Shown here one piece after another: positions 1 to 5,601 of a stretch of DNA of 5,601 nucleotides. Position numbers and translations under genes: made by a program. Position 1 is the first letter of the stretch. The number at the start of each line of letters is the position of its first letter. Location of the stretch: positions 1-5,601 of the forward strand of contig CALBLM010000270.1 in assembly GCA_937895695.1 (NCBI GenBank), in the 5' to 3' direction. Below the pieces are notes generated by a model. It worked only from the letters and a program-made list of their open reading frames with translations. It did no database searches and was not told the origin of the DNA. The DNA comes from an uncultured Megasphaera sp. GTDB taxonomy: Bacteria > Bacillota > Negativicutes > Veillonellales > Megasphaeraceae.

Positions 1-1
1 G

Positions 2-619
2 CCGGCAGCCGGGAATCCCAATGGCACGCTGGTACATGCTTTGCTGTATCACTGCAAAGGTGAATTATCCGGTATTAATGGCGTGATTCGTCCGGGAATT
101 GTCCATCGACTGGATAAAGACACATCCGGTGTTATGGTGGCTGCTAAGACAGATGAAGCGCACCGTGGGTTGGCTGCACAAATTAAAGCACATACAGCAC
201 GGCGAACCTATTGGGCCTTGGTCCATGGAACGATTACTGAAGATAGGGGCATTGTAGATGCACCTATTGGCCGCCATGCTAAAGACCGAATTAAAATGGC
301 TGTGACTTTTAAAGGCGGCCGTGAAGCAGTAACTCATTTTCAAGTACTAAAACGCTATGGTATGTATACATGGATTGAATGCAAGCTGGAAACGGGTCGG
401 ACCCATCAAATTCGCGTCCATATGGCATATATTCATCATCCCGTTGTCAATGATCCATTATACGGATATAAAAAAGATAAATTTCCAATTGAAGGACAGG
501 CACTTCATTCTCACTGCTTAGATTTAGTCCATCCGATTACAGGAGAATCGATGCATTTTGAGGCACCGGCTCCAGCGGATTTTTTAGCATGTTTGCAGCA
601 GGCTGAAGAACGCCGGTAA
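2..619 (+). CDS. rluD: RluD-type 23S rRNA pseudouridine synthase (RluA family), 5' truncated by the window edge
   Basis: This is the C-terminal 205 residues of a RluA/RluD-family pseudouridine synthase, which isomerises specific uridines of rRNA to pseudouridine in the cytoplasm. The frame is open from base 2, so the 41 ATG is internal; the missing part would hold the rest of the catalytic domain and probably an S4 RNA-binding domain, since the family is usually about 300 residues. The family signature HRLDKDTSG is visible, with the catalytic aspartate at visible residue 38 (codon 113-115). The second conserved motif GRTHQIRVH lies at visible residues 132-140, followed by HPVVNDPLYG. The stop is 14 nt before pyrR, which suggests one transcript; rluD-like genes next to pyrR are common in Firmicutes. 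The family assignment is firm. The choice of RluD over RluA or RluC paralogues, and hence the target uridines, is inferred. Confidence 0.93.
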   Translation, partial: PAAGNPNGTLVHALLYHCKGELSGINGVIRPGIVHRLDKDTSGVMVAAKTDEAHRGLAAQIKAHTARRTYWALVHGTITEDRGIVDAPIGRHAKDRIKMAVTFKGGREAVTHFQVLKRYGMYTWIECKLETGRTHQIRVHMAYIHHPVVNDPLYGYKKDKFPIEGQALHSHCLDLVHPITGESMHFEAPAPADFLACLQQAEERR

Positions 620-633
620 GCGAGGTATGCGCC

Positions 634-1179
634 ATGTGGAAAGATAAAAATGTATTGATGGATGAAAAAGCAATCAGCCGGGCTATCCGCCGTATTGCTC
701 ATGAAATTATTGAACGGAATAAAGGAATGGATAATACCGTTCTTGTTGGTATTCATACGCGTGGTGTCCCCATGGCTAAACGACTGGCAGCAGAACTGAC
801 AGCAATTGAGGGAAAAAGTTTACCTGTCTATGATTTAGACATTTCTGCATACCGAGATGATGGAAAAAAAAGCCATATCAATACAGTTGGCAGCGAAGGC
901 AGTGCATTTGATGCAGATGGTAAGATTGTCATTTTGGTAGATGACGTTTTGTTTACAGGACGAACCGTTCGTTCAGCGCTAAATGCAATTATGGCACTAG
1001 GACGGCCGCGATTTATTGAACTGGCTGTGTTGGTGGATAGAGGCCATCGGGAATTGCCGATTCGGGCGGATTACGTAGGAAAGAATGTACCGACATCCCG
1101 AAAGGAAGATATTTCTGTTCAGCTGCGGGAAATTGACGGTACAGAACGGGTTGTCCTAAGGGAAGAAGCAACTGAATAA
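634..1179 (+). CDS. pyrR: Bifunctional pyr operon RNA-binding regulator / uracil phosphoribosyltransferase PyrR
   Basis: PyrR binds UMP/UTP and the leader RNA of pyrimidine genes to promote attenuation, and also converts uracil plus PRPP to UMP. The 181-residue length matches the family. The PRPP-binding loop is intact at about residues 98-111, with the acidic pair D103-D104 followed by VLFTGRT. The N-terminal RIAHEIIERNKG segment (about residues 20-31) and the later VDRGHRELPIRADYVGKN segment closely match Bacillus PyrR from memory. H23 and R28 align with Bacillus H22 and R27, which I recall as RNA-contacting. The ATG at 634 is supported by GAGG at 622-625, 8 nt upstream. The gene sits 14 nt behind rluD and is followed by an intrinsic terminator. 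No PyrR-binding leader is visible in the short gap and no pyr biosynthetic gene is in the window, so control of pyr genes would act in trans. Confidence 0.97.
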   Translation: MWKDKNVLMDEKAISRAIRRIAHEIIERNKGMDNTVLVGIHTRGVPMAKRLAAELTAIEGKSLPVYDLDISAYRDDGKKSHINTVGSEGSAFDADGKIVILVDDVLFTGRTVRSALNAIMALGRPRFIELAVLVDRGHRELPIRADYVGKNVPTSRKEDISVQLREIDGTERVVLREEATE

Positions 1180-1194
1180 CAACATATATATGAC

Positions 1195-1228
1195 AAAGTC
1201 CCTTCTCCATATGGCAGAAGGGCTTTTT
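1195..1228 (+). terminator. Intrinsic terminator of the rluD-pyrR unit
   Basis: The arms CCCTTCT (1200-1206) and AGAAGGG (1216-1222) pair perfectly around a 9-nt loop. With the T at 1199 bulged, AAAG (1195-1198) pairs further with CTTT (1223-1226). A run of five T (1224-1228) follows at once. It lies 15 nt after the pyrR stop. On the opposite strand there is no comparable T run, so it looks one-directional. Confidence 0.88.
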
Positions 1229-1247
1229 ATAGTTCCATACCCAAGCG

Positions 1248-1253
1248 AAAGGA
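1248..1253 (+). promoter_or_regulatory. Ribosome binding site that sets the MBL hydrolase start
   Basis: AAAGGA lies 8 nt before the ATG at 1262 and 5 nt before the ATG at 1259. It touches the ATG at 1253 and lies far downstream of the upstream ATG at 1190, so both of those are poor starts. This supports initiation at 1262 or 1259. Confidence 0.6.
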
Positions 1254-1261
1254 TGTTGATG

Positions 1262-2074
1262 ATGTCACGTACGTTGCATATGTTGGGAACAGGCAATGCT
1301 ATGGTAACCCAATGCTATAATACTTGTTTTTTAATTCACACGGAAAAAGGATATTTTTTGACAGATGCCGGCGGCGGCAATACGATTTTGCGTAAATTAG
1401 AAGAAGCGGGCGTGCAATATGAAGGATTTCATCATATGTTTGTTACACACGGTCATACGGATCACATTTTAGGTGTTATATGGGTTATTCGCAAAATTGC
1501 ATCGCTTATGGCTGCAGGACGGTATAATGGTGATTTTTATATTTACTGTCATGATGTCGTCAAACATATGCTTCTTGTTATGTCTGAAATGATGTTAAAG
1601 AAAAAAGATTTTTCATACATCGGCACGCGTATTCATTTGGATGAACTGCAGGATGGAGACCAACGAACTTTTTTGGACATGACCTTGACTGCTTTTGATA
1701 TTGCATCTACCAAGGCCAAACAGTTTGGCTATGAACTTCGATTTGCTGATGGGATGCGGCTGACTTGTCTGGGTGATGAACCGTATCATGAGCGGTGCCG
1801 GTCATATGCATGGAAAACAGACTGGCTGTTGGAAGAAGCATTTTGCCTGTATCATCAAAAAGATGTATTTCATCCTTATGAAAAACATCACAGTACGGTC
1901 AAAGAGGCGGCAGAAACAGCGGCTCAACTGCAAGTGAGCCATGTCATTTTATATCATACAGAAGATACGTCGCTGACGACAAGAAAAACACAATATACAA
2001 AAGAAGCTTCTGTGTATTATGAAGGGGATATTTATGTACCGGATGATGGAGAAATGATTGTGTTGTGTAAATAA
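1262..2074 (+). CDS. MBL-fold metallo-hydrolase, RNase Z-like
   Basis: This is a 270-residue metallo-beta-lactamase-fold hydrolase, probably cytoplasmic and binding two metal ions. The N-terminal strand with LGTGNA, then the metal motif THGHTDH (H63, H65, D67, H68), are typical. Later ligands are likely D172 in LGDE and H232 in LYHTED. An HHST segment (H209-H210) followed by an Ala-rich helix recalls the conserved histidine region of RNase Z-like proteins. It lacks any obvious long exosite arm for tRNA, so the substrate is unknown and it need not be the true tRNA 3' processing enzyme. The reading frame extends up to an ATG at 1190, but that start would lie before the pyrR terminator hairpin. 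The Shine-Dalgarno-like AAAGGA favours 1262, with 1259 as the alternative. No clear promoter was found in the 33 nt after the terminator, so it may depend on read-through or on a promoter inside pyrR. Confidence 0.88.
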   Translation: MSRTLHMLGTGNAMVTQCYNTCFLIHTEKGYFLTDAGGGNTILRKLEEAGVQYEGFHHMFVTHGHTDHILGVIWVIRKIASLMAAGRYNGDFYIYCHDVVKHMLLVMSEMMLKKKDFSYIGTRIHLDELQDGDQRTFLDMTLTAFDIASTKAKQFGYELRFADGMRLTCLGDEPYHERCRSYAWKTDWLLEEAFCLYHQKDVFHPYEKHHSTVKEAAETAAQLQVSHVILYHTEDTSLTTRKTQYTKEASVYYEGDIYVPDDGEMIVLCK

Positions 2075-2106
2075 CAAAGCAGATTTCCTTTCCTAATTGA
2101 CTCATC

Positions 2107-2137
2107 TTGACTTGGAGGATGCTATAAGGTCTATACT
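2107..2137 (+). promoter_or_regulatory. Possible promoter of the alpha/beta hydrolase gene
   Basis: TTGACT (2107-2112) is followed after 19 nt by TATACT (2132-2137); each differs from the sigma-70 consensus by one base, but the spacer is longer than ideal. A second TTGACT lies 10 bp upstream (2097-2102), 20 nt from a TATAAG (2123-2128). A start near 2144 would lie downstream of the ATG at 2143 and leave about 29 nt of leader before the ATG at 2173. Confidence 0.4.
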
Positions 2138-2158
2138 GATGGATGAATAGACAACAAA

Positions 2159-2164
2159 AAGGAG
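2159..2164 (+). promoter_or_regulatory. Ribosome binding site that sets the alpha/beta hydrolase start
   Basis: AAGGAG lies 8 nt before the ATG at 2173, an ideal distance. The longer in-frame ATG at 2143 has no such site and would place this sequence inside the coding region. Confidence 0.85.
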
Positions 2165-2172
2165 ACGTAGAT

Positions 2173-3120
2173 ATGTTGCGATGGTTGGGAAAAGTATTCC
2201 TTGGATTGCTGGTCCTGGGAATTGCAGCGGGGTGCTTTATTGGTAATATGGCATTTGAAGAATTTCGTACTGCACCATGGGATACCGTATTAGGAATTGA
2301 AAATCATAGTCGAGATAGCTCGCAGATGCGGCAGTTGGAAAAGGAACGGGATTGGGAACCGGTTCGCGTCAATGGTATTGATGGAACTATGCTGCGAGGA
2401 ACGTATATTGCGGATAAACGCGGTTCCCATCAAACAGTCATCCTTTTACACGGCCTGTATCAAAACCGTGCGATGTGCCTTCCTTACGTATCGATATATC
2501 GAAATTTGGGATATAATGTATTGCTGATTGATTTGCGAGGCCATGGTGAAAGCGGTGGAGAGCATACGGACTGGGGATTGAGTGAAATCGACGATTTGAC
2601 GCAATGGATACAATGGCTGCGTCAGCGAGATGGCAGTATGAAAATCGGGCTTCATGGTATTTCATTGGGGGCAGCCATGGCGTTACTGTATGCAGGAAGT
2701 GACCGAGGCGATTCATTATCCTTTGTCATAGCAGATAGTTCGTATGGAAATATTATCGCCTTGGGTAGGGAAAAATTACGGCAGACCGTACAAGATGAAC
2801 GGGTTGTATGGGGATATAATATTCTAGATCCATTTTTTCAAGCGGCGATGCTGTTTCATACCCATAAATTAGTGGCTAATATTGAACCGGTCCAGGCAGT
2901 TCGTTTTATTAAAGCACCGATATTGTTTTTGCATGGCGGCCAAGATAAATTGGTCCCCGTACAAACTGTACAAGATTTGTATGATACTTGCGGTAGTAAG
3001 GATAAACATGTATATGTTTTTTCCAAATCCCCGCATGCCGTGGGAATTGAAACGGATACAGATGTGTATCGTCGTGTTGTTACTCGTTTTTTACGGAATC
3101 GTCATGTCCAATCTGAATAG
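2173..3120 (+). CDS. Membrane-anchored alpha/beta hydrolase (YqkD-like serine hydrolase)
   Basis: This is a 315-residue alpha/beta-hydrolase-fold serine hydrolase. Residues about 5-25 form one hydrophobic segment after a short basic N-terminus, so the enzyme domain is probably outside the cytoplasmic membrane. The segment ends in LGIAAGC, which loosely fits a lipobox with C21, so a lipoprotein anchor is possible. The catalytic parts are visible: the HG oxyanion region at H93-G94, DLRGHGESGG, the nucleophile elbow HGISLG with S164, then likely acid D258 in HGGQDKLVP and H288 in SPHAVG. The overall pattern resembles Bacillus YqkD from memory; members act as esterases, peptidases or thioesterases, and the substrate cannot be read from the sequence. 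The start at 2173 is chosen for its strong ribosome binding site. It is separated from the MBL gene by 98 nt that may hold its own promoter, and no neighbour suggests a pathway. Confidence 0.9.
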   Translation: MLRWLGKVFLGLLVLGIAAGCFIGNMAFEEFRTAPWDTVLGIENHSRDSSQMRQLEKERDWEPVRVNGIDGTMLRGTYIADKRGSHQTVILLHGLYQNRAMCLPYVSIYRNLGYNVLLIDLRGHGESGGEHTDWGLSEIDDLTQWIQWLRQRDGSMKIGLHGISLGAAMALLYAGSDRGDSLSFVIADSSYGNIIALGREKLRQTVQDERVVWGYNILDPFFQAAMLFHTHKLVANIEPVQAVRFIKAPILFLHGGQDKLVPVQTVQDLYDTCGSKDKHVYVFSKSPHAVGIETDTDVYRRVVTRFLRNRHVQSE

Positions 3121-3154
3121 CGCATTGCCTTGACGGAGCGTAAGAATGTGCTAT
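3117..3154. repeat. Inverted repeat bracketing the nrdJ promoter
   Basis: ATAGCGCATT (3117-3126) and AATGTGCTAT (3145-3154) are inverted copies over 10 bp with one mismatch, which becomes a G-U pair in RNA, separated by 18 nt. The left arm covers the stop codon of the hydrolase gene; the right arm runs into the -10 box of the nrdJ promoter. As RNA it could form a hairpin at the 3' end of the hydrolase message, but no T run follows, so it is not a standard intrinsic terminator. Confidence 0.5.
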
Positions 3155-3157
3155 CAT
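3130..3157 (+). promoter_or_regulatory. Extended -10 sigma-70 promoter of nrdJ
   Basis: TTGACG (3130-3135) is separated by 16 nt from TATCAT (3152-3157). Each hexamer has one mismatch to consensus, and a TG at 3149-3150 gives an extended -10 (TGC before TATCAT). The expected start is near 3164, giving a leader of about 73 nt that is very AT-rich. Other -10-like hexamers in the leader, such as CATAAT at 3173-3178, lack a matching -35. Confidence 0.65.
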
Positions 3158-3169
3158 TAAACATGATAA

Positions 3170-3185
3170 ATACATAATATGCTAT
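3170..3185. promoter_or_regulatory. Weaker candidate NrdR box
   Basis: ATACATAATATGCTAT shares 13 of 16 bases with the element at 3201-3216 and lies exactly 31 bp upstream of it, close to three helical turns. It matches the NrdR-box consensus I recall (acaCwAtATaTwGtgt) at 10 of 16 positions and is itself a poor palindrome, so it is supported mainly by its partner and spacing. Confidence 0.4.
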
Positions 3186-3200
3186 ATACAATAAATAAAT

Positions 3201-3216
3201 ATACAATATATGGTAT
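3201..3216. promoter_or_regulatory. Candidate NrdR box upstream of nrdJ
   Basis: ATACAATATATGGTAT equals its own reverse complement at 14 of 16 positions and matches the recalled NrdR-box consensus (acaCwAtATaTwGtgt) at 13 of 16. It ends 20 nt before the nrdJ start codon, downstream of the predicted promoter, where a bound repressor would block elongation or clearance. NrdR commonly represses ribonucleotide reductase genes through paired boxes; the nrdR gene itself is not in the window. Confidence 0.55.
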
Positions 3217-3224
3217 ACGCAAAC

Positions 3225-3230
3225 GGAGGT
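3225..3230 (+). promoter_or_regulatory. Strong ribosome binding site that sets the nrdJ start
   Basis: GGAGGT lies 6 nt before the ATG at 3237. The earlier in-frame ATG at 3210 lies inside the candidate NrdR box and has no ribosome binding site, so 3237 is the start. Confidence 0.9.
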
Positions 3231-3236
3231 ACTAGT

Positions 3237-5519
3237 ATGAATGAAGCTGAATGGCTAGGAAAAGACAACCAGCTCGGCATGGATATTTGGAAAAATAAAT
3301 ACTGCAGCAATGGAGAAACATTTGACCATTGGATTGACCGAGTAAGCGGGCACGATACAGAAGCAGCAAAATTGATTCGGGAAAAAAAGTTTTTGTTTGG
3401 CGGACGTATTTTAGCGAATCGGGGATTGGAATATGAAGGAAAGAAGATTACCTTATCCAATTGTTATGTGATTACGCCGCCAGACGACAATATTGAAAGC
3501 ATTTTTGACCGGGCTGGCAAGTTAGCACGTACGTATAGTTATGGTGGCGGTTGTGGTATTGATATATCTAAATTAAGCCCGAAAGGAGCTCGCATTAATA
3601 ATGCGGCAAAAGAAACGAGCGGGTCTATTTCGTTTATGACATTGTACTCTCTGGTAACGGAATTGATTGGACAAAATGGCCGACGCGGTGCGCTGATGAT
3701 TTCGATTGACTGTGCGCATCCGGATGTGTTGGATTTTATCAAATTGAAAACGGATTTAAACAAAGTGACTAAGGCCAATATTTCGATTCGTTTGAGTAAC
3801 GAATTTATGGAAGCTGTGAAACATCGTCAGCAGTTTCGACTGCATTATACGCGCAAAGAAACAGGCCAAGTAATAGAAAGTTTGGTAAATGCAGCTGATG
3901 TATTTCACCTTGTTGCAGAAACGAACTGGGATTATGGTGAACCGGGTGCTTTGTTTTGGGATCGTATTTCTTCGTGGAATTTGTTGGCAAATACGAAAGA
4001 ATTTACTTTTTCCGGCGTCAATCCGTGTGCAGAAGAACCGTTGCCGGCAGGGGGTTCCTGTTTGCTTGGCAGCATGAATTTGGCTAATTTTGTGCAGCAG
4101 CCATGTACTGCACAGGCAGTCTTTGATATGGAAGATTTTAAACGATGCGTTACTGTAGCAGTTCGGGCTCTGAACGATGTGTTGGACGAAGGCTTACCGT
4201 TGCATCCGCTTAAAGAACAGCGGGATTCTGTACAGGCTTGGCGGCAAATTGGGTTAGGCATCATGGGCCTTGGCGATATGCTGATTAAACTAGGTATTAC
4301 CTATGGCAGTGAAAAGGCAGTGAAATTATGCCATCAAATTGGCTTTGCCATGGCTGATACAGCGATTGCAGCTTCGGCCATGTTGGCGTCAGAACGAGGT
4401 GCTTTTGCTAATTGTCATGTCGATGAAATCATGGCAACGCCGTATTTTAAAGCCAATACAACGGAAAAAACAGCGAACCTTGTTAAACAGTACGGTTTGC
4501 GAAATTCTCAACTGTTGACTATAGCACCAACAGGGACTTTGTCTACGATGTTGGGCATATCCGGTGGTATTGAACCGATTTATGCTAATTTTTATGAAAG
4601 AAAAACAGAATCACTTCATGGTACTGATGTATATTACAAAGTCTACACGCCGATTGTTGAAGCATATATGAAGGCACACGGCATTAAAGATGATGCAAAC
4701 TTACCGCCATATTTTGTGACAGCATTAACATTGGATTATCATCAGCGAATTGCGATGCAGTCAGCATGGCAGCAGCATATTGATGCATCTATTAGCTCAA
4801 CCGTCAATGTTCCCAATAGTTTTACCGTAGAAGATACAGAAAAATTATATATGTTGGCTTATGAAAAAGGCTGTAAGGGGTTAACGTTGTTCCGTGATGG
4901 CTGTAAGCGTGCCGGCATTTTAACGACGCACGTTGAAGAAAATACGGTACCTACTGCCGGTGAAGGACTGGAACGGGGAGAAATTGTCTCTATTGATGAT
5001 AATGTTATCGGCAAGAAACGAAAATTGATTACAGGATGCGGCAGCTTGCACTGTATGGCATTTTTTGATCCGGAAACGGGAGCCTTACTGGAAACGTATT
5101 TGAGCAAAGGATCTACAGGCGGCTGCAATAATTTTATGATTGGCCTATCACGTATGATATCCATTAGTGCCCGGGCGGGACTTGATATTTATACCATTGT
5201 AGATCAGCTCAATTCGACAGGAAATTGTCCGTCTTATTCCGTACGGCGGGCTACGCGGGGAGATACGAGTAAAGGATCTTGTTGTCCCATGGCTGTAGGT
5301 AACGCGCTTTTGGATATGTACACAGAAGTACAAGAAGAATTGAAACAGGTATCATCTGTTGCCAATGGAAATCTGCCAATAAAAAAAATGCCTGTATATC
5401 CTAAGGCAGATAAAAAAGTAACGGCTGATTCGATGTTTTGTCCGCAGTGCGGTGAACCTCTTGTCTTTGAAGGCGGTTGCAATACGTGTAAAAATTGCGG
5501 ATGGAGCAAATGCAATTAA
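3237..5519 (+). CDS. nrdJ: Adenosylcobalamin-dependent (class II) ribonucleotide reductase NrdJ
   Basis: This 760-residue enzyme reduces ribonucleotides to deoxyribonucleotides using adenosylcobalamin to make a cysteine thiyl radical, without oxygen or a small subunit. The start is set by GGAGGT. The first redox cysteine is C76 in LSNCYV. The radical motif N262-P-C264-A-E266 is followed 11 residues later by C275 in GGSCLLGS, the second redox cysteine, a spacing I recall from class II enzymes. The phosphate-binding PTGTLS loop is at 431-436. A TSCPD domain spans about 599-692. The tail has six cysteines in two groups (C735, C738; C748, C751, C754, C759), ending CGWSKCN. This likely combines a zinc site with a CxxxxC pair (754/759) that re-reduces the active site. 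No N-terminal ATP cone is visible, so an ATP-cone type of overall activity control is not expected. It appears monocistronic with its own promoter and probable NrdR control. No cobalamin riboswitch is evident. Confidence 0.97.
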   Translation: MNEAEWLGKDNQLGMDIWKNKYCSNGETFDHWIDRVSGHDTEAAKLIREKKFLFGGRILANRGLEYEGKKITLSNCYVITPPDDNIESIFDRAGKLARTYSYGGGCGIDISKLSPKGARINNAAKETSGSISFMTLYSLVTELIGQNGRRGALMISIDCAHPDVLDFIKLKTDLNKVTKANISIRLSNEFMEAVKHRQQFRLHYTRKETGQVIESLVNAADVFHLVAETNWDYGEPGALFWDRISSWNLLANTKEFTFSGVNPCAEEPLPAGGSCLLGSMNLANFVQQPCTAQAVFDMEDFKRCVTVAVRALNDVLDEGLPLHPLKEQRDSVQAWRQIGLGIMGLGDMLIKLGITYGSEKAVKLCHQIGFAMADTAIAASAMLASERGAFANCHVDEIMATPYFKANTTEKTANLVKQYGLRNSQLLTIAPTGTLSTMLGISGGIEPIYANFYERKTESLHGTDVYYKVYTPIVEAYMKAHGIKDDANLPPYFVTALTLDYHQRIAMQSAWQQHIDASISSTVNVPNSFTVEDTEKLYMLAYEKGCKGLTLFRDGCKRAGILTTHVEENTVPTAGEGLERGEIVSIDDNVIGKKRKLITGCGSLHCMAFFDPETGALLETYLSKGSTGGCNNFMIGLSRMISISARAGLDIYTIVDQLNSTGNCPSYSVRRATRGDTSKGSCCPMAVGNALLDMYTEVQEELKQVSSVANGNLPIKKMPVYPKADKKVTADSMFCPQCGEPLVFEGGCNTCKNCGWSKCN

Positions 5520-5549
5520 TTGGCACGAAATGATACATGTGCGGCCATG

Positions 5550-5567
5550 AATATGTCTTGACATATT
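5550..5567. promoter_or_regulatory. Near-perfect 18-bp palindrome centred on a -35 box (candidate operator)
   Basis: AATATGTC (5550-5557) and GACATATT (5560-5567) are exact inverted copies around a central TT. The right half contains most of the TTGACA -35 hexamer, so a dimeric regulator bound here would compete with RNA polymerase. I do not recognise the site as that of a named regulator. Confidence 0.6.
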
Positions 5568-5586
5568 GGACAAACGTGTTTATAAT
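5558..5586 (+). promoter_or_regulatory. Consensus sigma-70 promoter for a gene beyond the right edge
   Basis: TTGACA (5558-5563) and TATAAT (5581-5586) both match the consensus exactly and are separated by the optimal 17 nt. Transcription would begin near 5593 and run rightwards out of the window. The gene it serves is not visible. nrdJ ends 38 nt before the -35 box, and no clear terminator lies between. Confidence 0.85.
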
Positions 5587-5601
5587 AAACTCAATATTTT
5601 A

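Noticed and set aside
2119..2150. Tiny upstream reading frames (ATG CTA TAA; ATG GAT GAA TAG) as a leader peptide
   Set aside because: They are only two and three codons long, the promoter -10 boxes overlap this stretch, and no attenuator structure follows.
3185..3208. Direct repeat TATACAATA at 3185-3193 and 3200-3208, spaced 15 bp
   Set aside because: The upstream copy does not extend into a palindrome (10 of 16 to the NrdR consensus). The 31-bp-spaced pair explains the region better, and short repeats are expected in such AT-rich sequence.
3121..3236. Possible cobalamin riboswitch ahead of the B12-dependent reductase
   Set aside because: The region is too short and AT-rich, lacks a B12-box-like conserved segment, and shows promoter and NrdR-like elements instead.
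3932..4264. Antisense open frame of 110 codons inside nrdJ
   Set aside because: It lies wholly within a well-conserved enzyme gene, has no recognisable domain, and is the kind of shadow frame expected opposite a long gene.
4859..5515. Several antisense open frames of 60-100 codons at the 3' end of nrdJ
   Set aside because: They overlap each other and the conserved TSCPD and cysteine tail of NrdJ; no ribosome binding site or protein family supports them.
3237..5519. An intein, frameshift or domain insertion in nrdJ
   Set aside because: The frame is continuous, the length is normal for a class II enzyme, and the active-site motifs occur at the expected spacing.
5520..5548. Possible terminator after nrdJ (GCAC at 5523-5526 with GTGC at 5539-5542)
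   Set aside because: The stem is only four base pairs with a 12-nt loop, and no T run follows, so it is not a credible intrinsic terminator.

Overview
This window carries five protein genes, all on the + strand, from a moderately AT-rich bacterial chromosome. The gene content and protein style suggest an anaerobic Firmicute: a PyrR closely resembling the Bacillus-type regulator, a RluD-type pseudouridine synthase directly upstream of pyrR, an RNase Z-like metallo-hydrolase, a YqkD-like alpha/beta hydrolase, and an oxygen-independent B12-dependent (class II) ribonucleotide reductase. A Negativicutes member such as the Megasphaera/Dialister group would fit, but that is an impression from protein style and is not proven here.

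Layout. Bases 2-619 are the 3' two thirds of an rluD-like gene whose N-terminus lies outside the window. After 14 nt comes pyrR (634-1179), so the two are probably co-transcribed. A clear intrinsic terminator (about 1195-1228) ends this unit. An MBL-fold hydrolase (best start 1262, ends 2074) begins 33 nt after the terminator. A membrane-anchored alpha/beta hydrolase (2173-3120) follows, with a plausible but imperfect promoter in the gap before it. A 116-nt AT-rich regulatory region (3121-3236) then precedes nrdJ (3237-5519). The last 82 nt hold a promoter with perfect consensus hexamers (TTGACA, 17 nt, TATAAT). Its -35 box sits at the centre of an 18-bp near-perfect palindrome, and it points at a gene beyond the window.

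Function. The first two genes concern RNA modification and pyrimidine control. The next two are hydrolases of unknown substrate, with no visible functional link to their neighbours. nrdJ makes deoxyribonucleotides without oxygen. The nrdJ leader has an extended -10 promoter followed by two related 16-bp elements 31 bp apart that resemble NrdR boxes, so repression by NrdR is the likely control.

No mobile element, CRISPR array, tRNA, rRNA or defence-like system was seen. Most of the window is ordinary housekeeping content. The parts worth a second look are the regulatory regions before nrdJ and at the right edge, and three start sites that move downstream of the longest reading frame.
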